Shown here: positions 35,696-43,632 of the stretch, in pieces
Numbering within the stretch: position 1 is the first letter of the stretch
Layout of the letters: every line of letters starts with the position of its first letter
Source: an uncultured SAR116 cluster alpha proteobacterium
GTDB taxonomy: Bacteria > Pseudomonadota > Alphaproteobacteria > Puniceispirillales > Puniceispirillaceae
Length of the DNA stretch: 64,000 bases
Assembly: GCA_902520885.1 (NCBI GenBank)
Contig: CABYPW010000001.1
Span: 149,498 to 213,497 of the forward strand
Reading direction: 5' to 3'
Notes under the pieces: model-generated
Databases searched by the model: none
What the model was told of the DNA's origin: nothing
The model's input: only the letters and a program-made list of their open reading frames with translations
Program-made: the position numbers and the translations under genes

Positions 35696-36528
35696 AAACA
35701 ATGAACTTTGTAATATCGTTTTTAAAATACTCCCTTAGCTTTGTCATTGTATTAGGATTATGGGAAGCATACGCACGTTATGGGGGACTTAATGAATTAT
35801 TCTTGCCACGACCATCCAAAATTGGTGATAAACTTTATAATTTATTTTTCAAATTTGAAATTATAGAACAGGGTACTATTTATTGGCACTTCTTTGCAAC
35901 ATTAGCACAGATGTCAATTGGCTTTTGTTATGGAATAATTATAGGAAATACTCTCGCCATTATAGCGGCTTTTAATGAGACTTTTAGAAGATATATAGCG
36001 CCATATGCAGTTGTATTTAATGTTACCCCAGGCATTGCTGTTCTGCCTTTAATAATTGCCTGGTTCGGATTTGGATGGGAGTCAAAAATTGCTTTAGCAA
36101 CATTAGTTTGTTTTTTTCCACCTTTTATTAATACATTAACTGGTTTATTGAAAAAAAATGATGAGGCTATTGAATTATTTCAAACAATTGGCGCAACTCA
36201 TTCACAATATTTTTGGAAGCAACAGCTTCCAAACGCCCTTCCAGAAATTTTTGCTGGGCTTAAACTTGCAATTACCACAGCATTACTTGGAACTATTGTA
36301 GCCCAATTTGGATCAGCTACAGAGGGTGTTGGAATTCTAATGCAGCGATTTGCATTCCGGCTAGATATGGCTGGTTCATTTGCTTCATTAGTTACAATGG
36401 CAATCATGGGACTTTTAGTTTTCACTATTGCAGAGGTCTTGGATAGACGTATTGTTTTTTGGAGAGATACCAAGGGATTAGAGCGTGTTTCCAGAAAGAA
36501 GCAAAGAAAGCTGTCGTCCAATGATTAG
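35692..36528 (+). CDS. ABC transporter permease 2, SsuC/TauC-like
   Basis: A 278-residue permease with the same topology as permease 1 and an EAA-type loop at EAIELFQTIGATHSQYFWKQ. The ATG overlaps the permease 1 stop. Taurine and alkanesulfonate importers normally encode one permease. Two unequal permeases with a NMT1-type binding protein are more like importers for vitamin precursors or aromatic acids, which bears on the cargo guess. Confidence 0.92.
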   Translation: MKTMNFVISFLKYSLSFVIVLGLWEAYARYGGLNELFLPRPSKIGDKLYNLFFKFEIIEQGTIYWHFFATLAQMSIGFCYGIIIGNTLAIIAAFNETFRRYIAPYAVVFNVTPGIAVLPLIIAWFGFGWESKIALATLVCFFPPFINTLTGLLKKNDEAIELFQTIGATHSQYFWKQQLPNALPEIFAGLKLAITTALLGTIVAQFGSATEGVGILMQRFAFRLDMAGSFASLVTMAIMGLLVFTIAEVLDRRIVFWRDTKGLERVSRKKQRKLSSND

Positions 36529-36541
36529 TCATTATAAGGGG

Positions 36542-36560
36542 AAGCCTTGTTTTAAGGCTT
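36542..36560 (+). other. intercistronic hairpin before the NMT1-type binding-protein gene
   Basis: A perfect 7-bp stem (36542-36548 with 36554-36560) and a 5-base loop in the 59-bp gap between permease 2 and the binding protein. It has no T-run, so it is not a standard terminator. It could mark mRNA processing or protect the downstream binding-protein message. Confidence 0.5.
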
Positions 36561-36587
36561 TGTAATTGAGCGTAAAGGGAGAGAAAT

Positions 36588-37637
36588 ATGCTTAAAAAAC
36601 TATTGGCGACAGCATTAGCTGTTGCTGTTATCTCGCCTATGTCAGCTATGGCTGGTGGGCATTTAGATAAAATCACTATTATCCAACCATCTTATCCTTC
36701 AATGATTTTCTGGCCGTCACATATTAGTGCACAGCTTGGTTTTTATGAAGAAATGGGCGTGGATCCAACCTATCTTGATGGTGACACAACAGTACCGTAT
36801 CAGGCTTTTCTTTTAAACGGACAAGCTGACTTTGCAATGCTCGACGGACCTCAAGTGTTCCAAGGTGCTTCCGCTGAGATGGGTCTAAAGACTGTTTATT
36901 CTGTTCACAGTTCAGCACCAGAAGGTGTTTATGTTAGTGCTGATAGCCCACTTCAGAGTGTAACAGAACTTAAGGGTAAGACTGTTGGTCTTGCATCTGA
37001 CCGTGACCTTGCATCTCTTAAAGTTGCAATGGCCCACGCTGATTCAAACATTGATGGTGTAAGTACTGTTGTTGTTGGTGATGCTGGCCCAACACTGGCA
37101 AACGTGTTCCTAAAAGGAACAGCTGCTGCATTTGCTGGCTCCATCTCAGACCTTGCTGCACTTGCAACTAAAGGTGTTGTGGTTAGAGATATCACACCTC
37201 CATCTGCAAAAGTCGCTCCTGCAAATACATATGCAGTAAATGGTGCAACAATGATGGATAATTATGATAAATATTGTCGTTTCTTAAAGGCATACTCAAT
37301 GGGTGTTCACGTTGGTCAGTACAACTTGGATATTATTGCAGCTATGTCAAAAGCAAAAGATGGCGCACCTCATCAGTGGGAAGTCGAAGAAGTAGGTAAT
37401 TCATACCTACAAGCAGTTGCTAAGCTTCAATTGCCACCAGAAGGTGATACTTCATATGGTCTAGTTGCTGAGTCAGCATGGCTAACAGTTAACAATGACA
37501 TGAAGATGATTGGCGCTGTTGATGCAGATTACGACACTAATGATTATCTTTCACACGTGTTTGAAGGTTGTGCAAATAACTTTGACCGTGCAGCAGTTGA
37601 AGCAGCTGCTGATGCATGGATGGCTAAAAACGGCTAA
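36588..37637 (+). CDS. ABC transporter substrate-binding protein, NMT1/SsuA-like
   Basis: A 349-residue periplasmic protein. The signal peptide is MLKKLLATALAVAVISPMSAMA with a good cleavage site before GGHLDK. The mature start KITIIQPSYPSMIFWPSHIS and the GFYEEMGVDPTYLDGD segment fit the NMT1/THI5-like fold. It delivers ligand to the two permeases. GGGAGAG precedes the ATG. A hairpin sits upstream and a strong terminator downstream, so it closes the operon. Codon choice is richer in GCT/GTT/GGT than in the neighbours, consistent with high expression. Ligand unknown: sulfonate, pyrimidine or aromatic acid are all possible. Confidence 0.9.
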   Translation: MLKKLLATALAVAVISPMSAMAGGHLDKITIIQPSYPSMIFWPSHISAQLGFYEEMGVDPTYLDGDTTVPYQAFLLNGQADFAMLDGPQVFQGASAEMGLKTVYSVHSSAPEGVYVSADSPLQSVTELKGKTVGLASDRDLASLKVAMAHADSNIDGVSTVVVGDAGPTLANVFLKGTAAAFAGSISDLAALATKGVVVRDITPPSAKVAPANTYAVNGATMMDNYDKYCRFLKAYSMGVHVGQYNLDIIAAMSKAKDGAPHQWEVEEVGNSYLQAVAKLQLPPEGDTSYGLVAESAWLTVNNDMKMIGAVDADYDTNDYLSHVFEGCANNFDRAAVEAAADAWMAKNG

Positions 37638-37657
37638 TTCATATAATTAAAATATTA

Positions 37658-37692
37658 GGGCGTCTTAGTTTACACTAAGGCGCCCTTTTTTT
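37658..37692 (+). terminator. rho-independent terminator of the NMT1-type ABC operon
   Basis: An 11-bp stem with one G-U pair (37658-37668 with 37675-37685), a 6-base loop and seven T residues, 20 bp after the binding-protein stop and before the convergent FAH-family gene. Confidence 0.93.
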
Positions 37693-37722
37693 ATGAGAGT
37701 AATTCTATCTTTTTATTACTTA

Positions 37723-38592
37723 TTAAATAACTGGATTCGTTAGAGAACCTAATCCGGTAATATTGATGGTAACTTTATCCCCTGATTTTAAAAACTTTGG
37801 TGGTGAAAAACCTATGCCCACACCAACTGGCGTTCCAGTTGCAATTATATCACCTGCGAGCAGCGTGCCTGTTAGAGTTAGTGTTTCAATTAATGTTGGT
37901 ATATCAAAAATTAGGTCCCTGACTTCTGCCTGCTGCCGGACCTCATCATTTACAAGCGTCTGGATCTGCATAGATGGTAGGTCGTCAATTTCATCTTTAG
38001 TAACTATATAAGGTCCCATCGGCCCAAAGGTGTCCAGACCTTTACCTATTGTCCATTGATTATGTTTTTTTTGTAATTCTCGCGAAGTTACATCATTAAT
38101 TATAACATATCCAAAAACATAATCCTGCCAATCGTTTTTAGCGACACGACGCGCAGTCTTACTAATTACCACACCAAGCTCTCCCTCATAATCAACTGAA
38201 CCAGTTGGGTCTATTGATGTGTCAATAGCATCATCTGGACCAATTAGGGATGTCATAGCCTTAGTAAAAATTATGGGCTCTGATGGAATAGTCTCTTTCT
38301 GGGTTGCATCAAAACCTGAATCAAAAAACTCCTTGGCATGAGCATAATAATTTTTACCTACACAAATCATATCTCGCAACAAGTAAGGTATTGGCGACAG
38401 TATTCTTATTTCACTTAGTTTTTTCCTAGGAGCTTTATCTAACATTGCTTGCCATTCAGAGACTTTACCAGAACTTATCATAGCTAAAACAGCTGTATTT
38501 GCATTTTTGCCCTCATCACAGGAGATAAACTCTTCTCCCATTATCATTCCTGCTTTAATTTTACCATTATCAGATATAGTTGCGAGTTTCAT
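37723..38592 (-). CDS. fumarylacetoacetate hydrolase family protein
   Basis: A 289-residue FAH-fold enzyme. Seen: MICVGKNYYAHAKEF, the metal-binding acidic cluster VDYEGELGVVI (E136, E138), DYVFGYVIINDVTSRELQ, and the C-terminal GDIIATGTPVGVG. The fold includes C-C hydrolases acting on acylpyruvates, and hydratases or isomerases of aromatic meta-cleavage pathways. It stands alone leftward, divergent from a beta-HAD gene, with a TATCGATA site between. Substrate not assigned. Confidence 0.92.
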   Translation of the reverse strand: MKLATISDNGKIKAGMIMGEEFISCDEGKNANTAVLAMISSGKVSEWQAMLDKAPRKKLSEIRILSPIPYLLRDMICVGKNYYAHAKEFFDSGFDATQKETIPSEPIIFTKAMTSLIGPDDAIDTSIDPTGSVDYEGELGVVISKTARRVAKNDWQDYVFGYVIINDVTSRELQKKHNQWTIGKGLDTFGPMGPYIVTKDEIDDLPSMQIQTLVNDEVRQQAEVRDLIFDIPTLIETLTLTGTLLAGDIIATGTPVGVGIGFSPPKFLKSGDKVTINITGLGSLTNPVI

Positions 38593-38637
38593 GATGCTCC
38601 GTCCCTTAATTATTTTACTATAAACACTCTAGCCAAT

Positions 38638-38645
38638 TATCGATA
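38638..38645. promoter_or_regulatory. TATCGATA palindrome between the FAH and beta-HAD genes
   Basis: Sixth of the identical sites, 45 bp from the FAH-family start and 81 bp from the beta-HAD start (ATG 38727), in AATTATCGATAAAT. Placed to control both divergent genes. Confidence 0.55.
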
Positions 38646-38726
38646 AATGTGAAAATAATAATGTTCTCGATCAGGGTTTTAATAGATAAATTAAACATCA
38701 ACCTCAAATTAAACAACGGAGTAATC

Positions 38727-39590
38727 ATGAGTGTAGGAATAATAGGGCTTGGTGCGATGGGTGGAGCTTATGCGCGTAACTTATTGGCTGGCGGAATCGC
38801 TGTTCTTGGATTTGATCCAGACCCATCAGCACAAAAAATGCTAACAGAGGCTGGTGGAACTCCTCAATCCGATTATGGAGACTGGTTGCGTGACTGTGAG
38901 ATGATTATATTATCAATAGCAAGCACTCAGATCCTTGCTGATTCAATTAATAAACTTTGTAAAATACTGAAGCCTGGTCAGGTTGTTCTTGAAACAGGCA
39001 CTTTTACTCTTGATACAAAGCAAACAGCAAAAAATGACTTGGATACCTGTGGCGCAGTATTACTTGATTGTCCAGTAAGCGGAACTGGTGCTCAAGCCGC
39101 GGTCGCTGACCTTGTTATGATGGCAAGCGGTCCTGAAAATAGCTTTTTAAAAATAGCTCCCCTACTAGAGCATTTTACGAAAAAAGTAATTTATGCTGGT
39201 CCATTTGGAAATGGATCAAAGTTAAAATTTGTTGCAAACCATGCTGTCTATGTTCATAATTGTGCTGCTGCAGAGAGTTTAAATTACGGAGTTTCACTTG
39301 GCCTAGATCCCAAAATGATATTTAATTTACTATCAAACGGAGCTGGGCAGTCAAAAATGTCCGATTTGCGTATGCCACTAATGATAGAACATGCTTACGA
39401 ACCAGCCACAGCAAATATGCCAATTGCGTATAAAGATATATCTGTAATAAGTGAAGATATTAAGAGTAATAATTGCTCTACACCACTTTTTGATGCTACC
39501 CAAAAAATATATGATATAGCTAAGGAAAATGTTCCAGCTACATATGATACTGGTGCAGTTTACGAAGTTTATAGGCAAAAATTAGTTTAA
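38727..39590 (+). CDS. beta-hydroxyacid dehydrogenase (3-HIBADH family), copy 3
   Basis: NAD(P)-dependent dehydrogenase with GIIGLGAMGGAYA near its N-terminus, substrate loop CPVSGTGAQA and catalytic lysine in GNGSKLKFVANH. The frame opens at 38649. ATG 38727 is chosen because CGGAG sits six bases upstream and the Rossmann strand then begins at residue 3, giving 287 residues. Its stop overlaps the start of the TauE-like gene by one base (TAATG), so the two are coupled: oxidation of a hydroxyacid together with export of a small anion. Confidence 0.87.
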   Translation: MSVGIIGLGAMGGAYARNLLAGGIAVLGFDPDPSAQKMLTEAGGTPQSDYGDWLRDCEMIILSIASTQILADSINKLCKILKPGQVVLETGTFTLDTKQTAKNDLDTCGAVLLDCPVSGTGAQAAVADLVMMASGPENSFLKIAPLLEHFTKKVIYAGPFGNGSKLKFVANHAVYVHNCAAAESLNYGVSLGLDPKMIFNLLSNGAGQSKMSDLRMPLMIEHAYEPATANMPIAYKDISVISEDIKSNNCSTPLFDATQKIYDIAKENVPATYDTGAVYEVYRQKLV

Positions 39591-40336
39591 TGATTTTTGA
39601 ACCATATGGTCACTTGACTATAGCCTCAATTATGTTTGCCTTAGTGCTTTCTGGAAGTGTAAAGGGGATATTCGGAATTGGTTTTCCCGTTGTTGCCATG
39701 GCAACACTACCTTTATTCATTACTCCCATTACAGCCATAACAGTGATTGCATTGCCAATTGTTGTAACTAATATCCAGCAGCTTTTTTCCGAAAAAAAAT
39801 GGAAACACATCATTTATAAATATAGGTATATGGCAATTTTTATGATGTTAGCTAGTTTCTTATCTAGTCAAATACTAACCCATATATCGGTCGATCTCAT
39901 CACTGCTATAATTGGTTTTGCTCTGGCATTATTTGCAATTTACAGTTTGTTCAATTTCACAATTCCAATCAACACCCAACCCATTTGGCAGATCTTTGCC
40001 GGAGCTAGTTCTGGACTTCTGAGTGGAATGACTGGCATTCAGTCTACTGCTATTATTTATTTTGCCTCATTAGATATAGACAAGGATGAATTTGTTGGTG
40101 CCGTTGGGTATATTTTTTTGGTAGGTGGATTGGGCCTTAGCATTGGTCTTATCAACAATAATATGCTCAATTCAAATTCAGCAGTTCTTAGTATAGGAGC
40201 TATTTTGTTTAGCGTAGTAGGATTCAAATTAGGCTCCCTACTACGCCCTTATATTGGGTCAGAATTATTTAAAAAAATGCTTTTTATTATGATGCTTTTA
40301 ATCGGCATCAAACAAATATATCAGTTTTTTGTTTAA
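39590..40336 (+). CDS. TauE/SafE family membrane transporter, copy 2
   Basis: A 248-residue membrane protein with about eight helices and the family's two glycine/proline-rich turns: VKGIFGIGFPVVAMATLP and ASSGLLSGMTGIQSTA. Translationally coupled to beta-HAD copy 3. It has little visible similarity to copy 1 at 18512 beyond the family pattern. Exporters of sulfite or sulfoacetate belong here, but other anions are equally possible. Converges on the second Gfo/Idh gene. Confidence 0.87.
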   Translation: MIFEPYGHLTIASIMFALVLSGSVKGIFGIGFPVVAMATLPLFITPITAITVIALPIVVTNIQQLFSEKKWKHIIYKYRYMAIFMMLASFLSSQILTHISVDLITAIIGFALALFAIYSLFNFTIPINTQPIWQIFAGASSGLLSGMTGIQSTAIIYFASLDIDKDEFVGAVGYIFLVGGLGLSIGLINNNMLNSNSAVLSIGAILFSVVGFKLGSLLRPYIGSELFKKMLFIMMLLIGIKQIYQFFV

Positions 40337-40351
40337 TTCCTTTTTTACTTA

Positions 40352-41344
40352 TTATAACTCCACAACCTCCCCTTTTTCGGCGGATTTGATAATCGCATTT
40401 AGAACTTCTATATTATGCATCATTTCAAAATTTTTATTTAAATATTCTGTGCCATTAGTAATTGCTGAGGCCCAATTCTCAAGATTAGCTGATACAGAAT
40501 CCGACCAATCATAACGAGTTGTATTTGTATCTTCCAGAGAATGATAAACCTGTAAATCTGCTACACCTGAGGTTTCATCAGGATGGGTACTATTTCTAAC
40601 TTCTGCCCACATCTTCGATCCAAAAATATGTGTTCTTAGGAAATGAGGAGTATGAAGAATAGCCTGTATATTTGCTGTCATGCCAGCTTCAAATAATAGC
40701 TGAACAACCACAACATCACCTGTCTCCCATCCAAGAGAGCGACTTGAGGTATTGGCATAAACTGATTTCACTTTTCCAAAATACCAAATTAAAATATCCG
40801 TAAGATGAATGCCCATCTGCGTCATGCCAGCAGCTGGGGCAAATTCTTTTGTTGTTCTCCAGCTTCCAGGTGGAAGATGGATTAATTTATCATGGCTAAA
40901 TGCTAATTCAGCATGCATTATGTTTCCAAATGCATTTTCATCTAGAAGACGTTTAATTTCCATAACAGCTGGTTCAAATCTGCGCTCATGACCAATTCCC
41001 AAGATAAGCCCTGCCTCTTCACACGCTTTTACACTCTTTTGAGCACCCTCAAACGTAAGTGAAAGCGGCTTTTCGCAAAAAACATGTTTTCCTTCCGCGA
41101 CGCATTGCGCAATTTGTGTGTCATGAAAATCATTTGGCGATGTAAGAATAAGGGCGCTCACATTTTTCATTTTTACAGCTTCGTCAAAATCTAAAATAGG
41201 TTTTAACCCCATCTCTTTAATGTCGCTATGTACATCTGAATTTGGTTCAACGACACACACTAATTCAAACAAACTATTTTCTTTTAATCGAGAGGCTATG
41301 GTTCGACCCCACCAACCAAACCCGACAAGTGCTACTGATAACAT
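40352..41344 (-). CDS. Gfo/Idh/MocA family oxidoreductase, copy 2
   Basis: A 330-residue NAD(P)-dependent dehydrogenase starting with LVGFGWWGRTIA, with EKP in VFCEKPLSLT and the C-terminal substrate domain containing GIHLTDILIWYFG. It lies 13 bp after beta-HAD copy 4, so the two are co-transcribed leftward. This repeats the Gfo/Idh plus beta-HAD pairing of the 3.9-7 kb operon. The EKP motif and length are standard; the substrate is unknown. Confidence 0.9.
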   Translation of the reverse strand: MLSVALVGFGWWGRTIASRLKENSLFELVCVVEPNSDVHSDIKEMGLKPILDFDEAVKMKNVSALILTSPNDFHDTQIAQCVAEGKHVFCEKPLSLTFEGAQKSVKACEEAGLILGIGHERRFEPAVMEIKRLLDENAFGNIMHAELAFSHDKLIHLPPGSWRTTKEFAPAAGMTQMGIHLTDILIWYFGKVKSVYANTSSRSLGWETGDVVVVQLLFEAGMTANIQAILHTPHFLRTHIFGSKMWAEVRNSTHPDETSGVADLQVYHSLEDTNTTRYDWSDSVSANLENWASAITNGTEYLNKNFEMMHNIEVLNAIIKSAEKGEVVEL

Positions 41345-41357
41345 TTAAAATCCTTTC

Positions 41358-42233
41358 CTAAAATTTACTGCTACGCCAAGCGGCTAGCAAAGAGGCATCA
41401 TGGACTGCCCAACCATCTTCTGCTGCATCTTCAGCAGTTTTACGTGCCGCATCAATAATAGGGCTCTCAAAACCCATTGATTGAGCAGTGCCAACCATTA
41501 GTTTCATGTCTTTAATCGCGTTAAACATCGTAAAGTTTGAAGCTGCTGACTGGCCTTCTTGAATCATTTCTAATATTGGCTGGCATCTTACCTTTGCTGC
41601 TCCAATGGCCCCTGAACTATCTACCAATATGCTCATAGCCTGTTCTGCAGGAATATCTTTTTTTGTTGCCATTGCTACAGCTTCTCCTAAAGCCCCCCAG
41701 TAGACCATCAAGGGTAAATTAATTGCTAGTTTCATAGCAGCAGCAGCACCAGTATCACCGAGATACTCTATTCTTCTGGTGAGTTGCTTTAAAATAGGTT
41801 CAGCACGGTCAAATGCATCCCTGTCCCCTGCCACCAACCCTAATAGCGTTCCTTCTCTTGCAGGCTTGACAGTTCCTCCCACAGGGGCTTCAACAAATTG
41901 CCCACCTTTTTCTTTAACCGAATTTTCAAGCTCAACAGCACGTTCTGGAGAGGTTGTACATATTTCAATTATCAATTTTCCGTGAAGTGATATGCTAGTT
42001 AAACCACCCTCATCAAAATAAGCTGCCTGAGTCGCATTATCATTTGCTAAAATGGAAATAATTATATCTGCAGATGATGCGACTTCTGCAGGATTTGAGG
42101 CAACTGTAACACCTTTTAGGTCAGATATTTTTTCTAAAGAGCGGTTCCAAACTATAAGCTCATTACCTGTTTCCATAAGACGCTCACAAATTGCACGCCC
42201 CATCTTACCAACGCCTATTAATCCGAGTAACAT
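41358..42233 (-). CDS. beta-hydroxyacid dehydrogenase (3-HIBADH family), copy 4
   Basis: A 291-residue enzyme with LGLIGVGKMGRAIC at the N-terminus. The substrate loop APVGGTVKPA has GG in place of the more usual SG, and the catalytic lysine is in GAAAAMKLAINL. It heads the leftward pair with Gfo/Idh copy 2. The 294-bp gap upstream, shared with the flavin reductase gene, contains a one-mismatch relative of the TATCGATA site (TATTGATA at 42438). Confidence 0.88.
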   Translation of the reverse strand: MLLGLIGVGKMGRAICERLMETGNELIVWNRSLEKISDLKGVTVASNPAEVASSADIIISILANDNATQAAYFDEGGLTSISLHGKLIIEICTTSPERAVELENSVKEKGGQFVEAPVGGTVKPAREGTLLGLVAGDRDAFDRAEPILKQLTRRIEYLGDTGAAAAMKLAINLPLMVYWGALGEAVAMATKKDIPAEQAMSILVDSSGAIGAAKVRCQPILEMIQEGQSAASNFTMFNAIKDMKLMVGTAQSMGFESPIIDAARKTAEDAAEDGWAVHDASLLAAWRSSKF

Positions 42234-42527
42234 AGTTTAAACTCCTTGTTTAATAACAAATAAAAATATACTAATTTGTAAAGCTAATTGGAAACATAAA
42301 GATAAAAAAATTTTATATAGTTTTTTTATTTTTAGAGTAATTTATTACACTGCCATGAAAGATGAAGCTGACTTTTGCTTCGCAACTTGATTGCTATGCT
42401 ATTCAAAAGCGTTTAATACAACATAACAGATATAAATTATTGATAATTTATGGATTCATGAAACTATAGCCTTAAATTGTGCAGATAAACAAGATAACAT
42501 AATTAAGGTTACACAAAAGAGAACTGA

Positions 42528-43019
42528 ATGACACAATTTGATACTAGAAAATTACGAAATGCTTTTGGTTGTTTCCCTTCAGGAGTAACAATCGTTTCTC
42601 TTAAAGATGAGGAACAAAACCCAACGGGTATTACCGTGAGCTCGTTTTCATCCCTTAGCCTTGACCCACCTTTATGCCTTTTTTCAATTGGAAAGGAGCA
42701 GGCAAGCAGGCCTTTATTTGAGAGAAGCGACCACTTTGTAATAAATGTGCTATGTGCAGAACAAGAAAATATAGCTTGGCAATTTGCAAAGCCTATTGAA
42801 AACAAATTTGAAAATGTATCCTATACTGAAAACGCAAACGGCATGCCTGTTATTGATGGTAATTTGGCCTATTTTTCTTGCAAGAAATGGGCTCTTTATG
42901 AAGGTGGTGATCATATTATAATCGTAGGTGAAGTATTAGATTTTAAGCAAACAGATTTGGATGCACTCATTTTCTTTAAAGGGAAAATTGATACCATTTC
43001 TAACCCACATTCAAATTAA
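42528..43019 (+). CDS. flavin reductase family protein (HpaC-like)
   Basis: A 163-residue FMN-binding split-barrel protein. FPSGVTIVSLKD and GITVSSFSSLSLDPPLCLFSIGK are the classic N-terminal signatures. Such proteins supply reduced flavin to a two-component monooxygenase (for example HpaB-type), but no oxygenase component is in the window. It is followed after 17 bp by the carboxymuconolactone-decarboxylase-like gene. A stand-alone flavin-binding oxidoreductase role is possible. Confidence 0.92.
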   Translation: MTQFDTRKLRNAFGCFPSGVTIVSLKDEEQNPTGITVSSFSSLSLDPPLCLFSIGKEQASRPLFERSDHFVINVLCAEQENIAWQFAKPIENKFENVSYTENANGMPVIDGNLAYFSCKKWALYEGGDHIIIVGEVLDFKQTDLDALIFFKGKIDTISNPHSN

Positions 43020-43036
43020 AGAAAGTTCAGATTATT

Positions 43037-43627
43037 ATGACACAGGCAAGATTACCTGACCTTGATTCAAGCACCTTTTCGGAAAAGCAGGCAGAGGTTT
43101 ATAAAACTATTGAAAACGGTCCAAGGGGACGTGTCGCTGGCCCATTGCGCATTTGGATGCGCAATCCAGAATTAGCCGAACACGCACAAGCGCTTGGTCA
43201 ATATGCACGTTTTGATAGCTGTCTTCCACCACGATTGTCAGAATTAGCTATCTTAGTGACAGCCCGCTATTGGTCTGCGCAATTTGAATGGGTGCATCAT
43301 GTGCCTTCTGCAAGGGAGGCAGAGATAGCAGACGATATAATAAACGCTATTTCGTATGCAAAAAGGCCACATTTTAGTGACTCTTCTATGCAGGCTGTTT
43401 TTGACTACTGTGCCGAATTACATCGAGATAAGCGTGTTTCAGACAATAATTACGAAAATGCTATTTCATACCTTGGAGCTGCAGGTGTAATTGATTTAAC
43501 AGCAATATGCGGGTATTACACACTTATATCAATGACCATCAAGGCATTTAATATTGAGGATATTTCAGATATAATATTACCCGATATCACGCTTGATCCA
43601 AGCGACTATTTTTTATCAGACTACTGA
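43037..43627 (+). CDS. carboxymuconolactone decarboxylase family protein
   Basis: A 196-residue helical protein. RLSELAILVTARYWSAQFEWVHHVPSA matches the CMD family core. The AhpD-type CxxC is absent and an EW-x-x-H pattern is present, as in decarboxylase-like members rather than peroxidase-linked ones. True 4-carboxymuconolactone decarboxylases are shorter, so the exact reaction is open. It is probably co-transcribed with the flavin reductase and converges on the deacetylase-like gene with a 5-bp gap. Confidence 0.87.
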   Translation: MTQARLPDLDSSTFSEKQAEVYKTIENGPRGRVAGPLRIWMRNPELAEHAQALGQYARFDSCLPPRLSELAILVTARYWSAQFEWVHHVPSAREAEIADDIINAISYAKRPHFSDSSMQAVFDYCAELHRDKRVSDNNYENAISYLGAAGVIDLTAICGYYTLISMTIKAFNIEDISDIILPDITLDPSDYFLSDY

Positions 43628-43632
43628 GTTAT

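Noticed and set aside
42438..42445. TATTGATA in the gap between beta-HAD copy 4 and the flavin reductase
   Set aside because: One mismatch from the palindrome and no longer self-complementary; possible weak site but not supportable alone.
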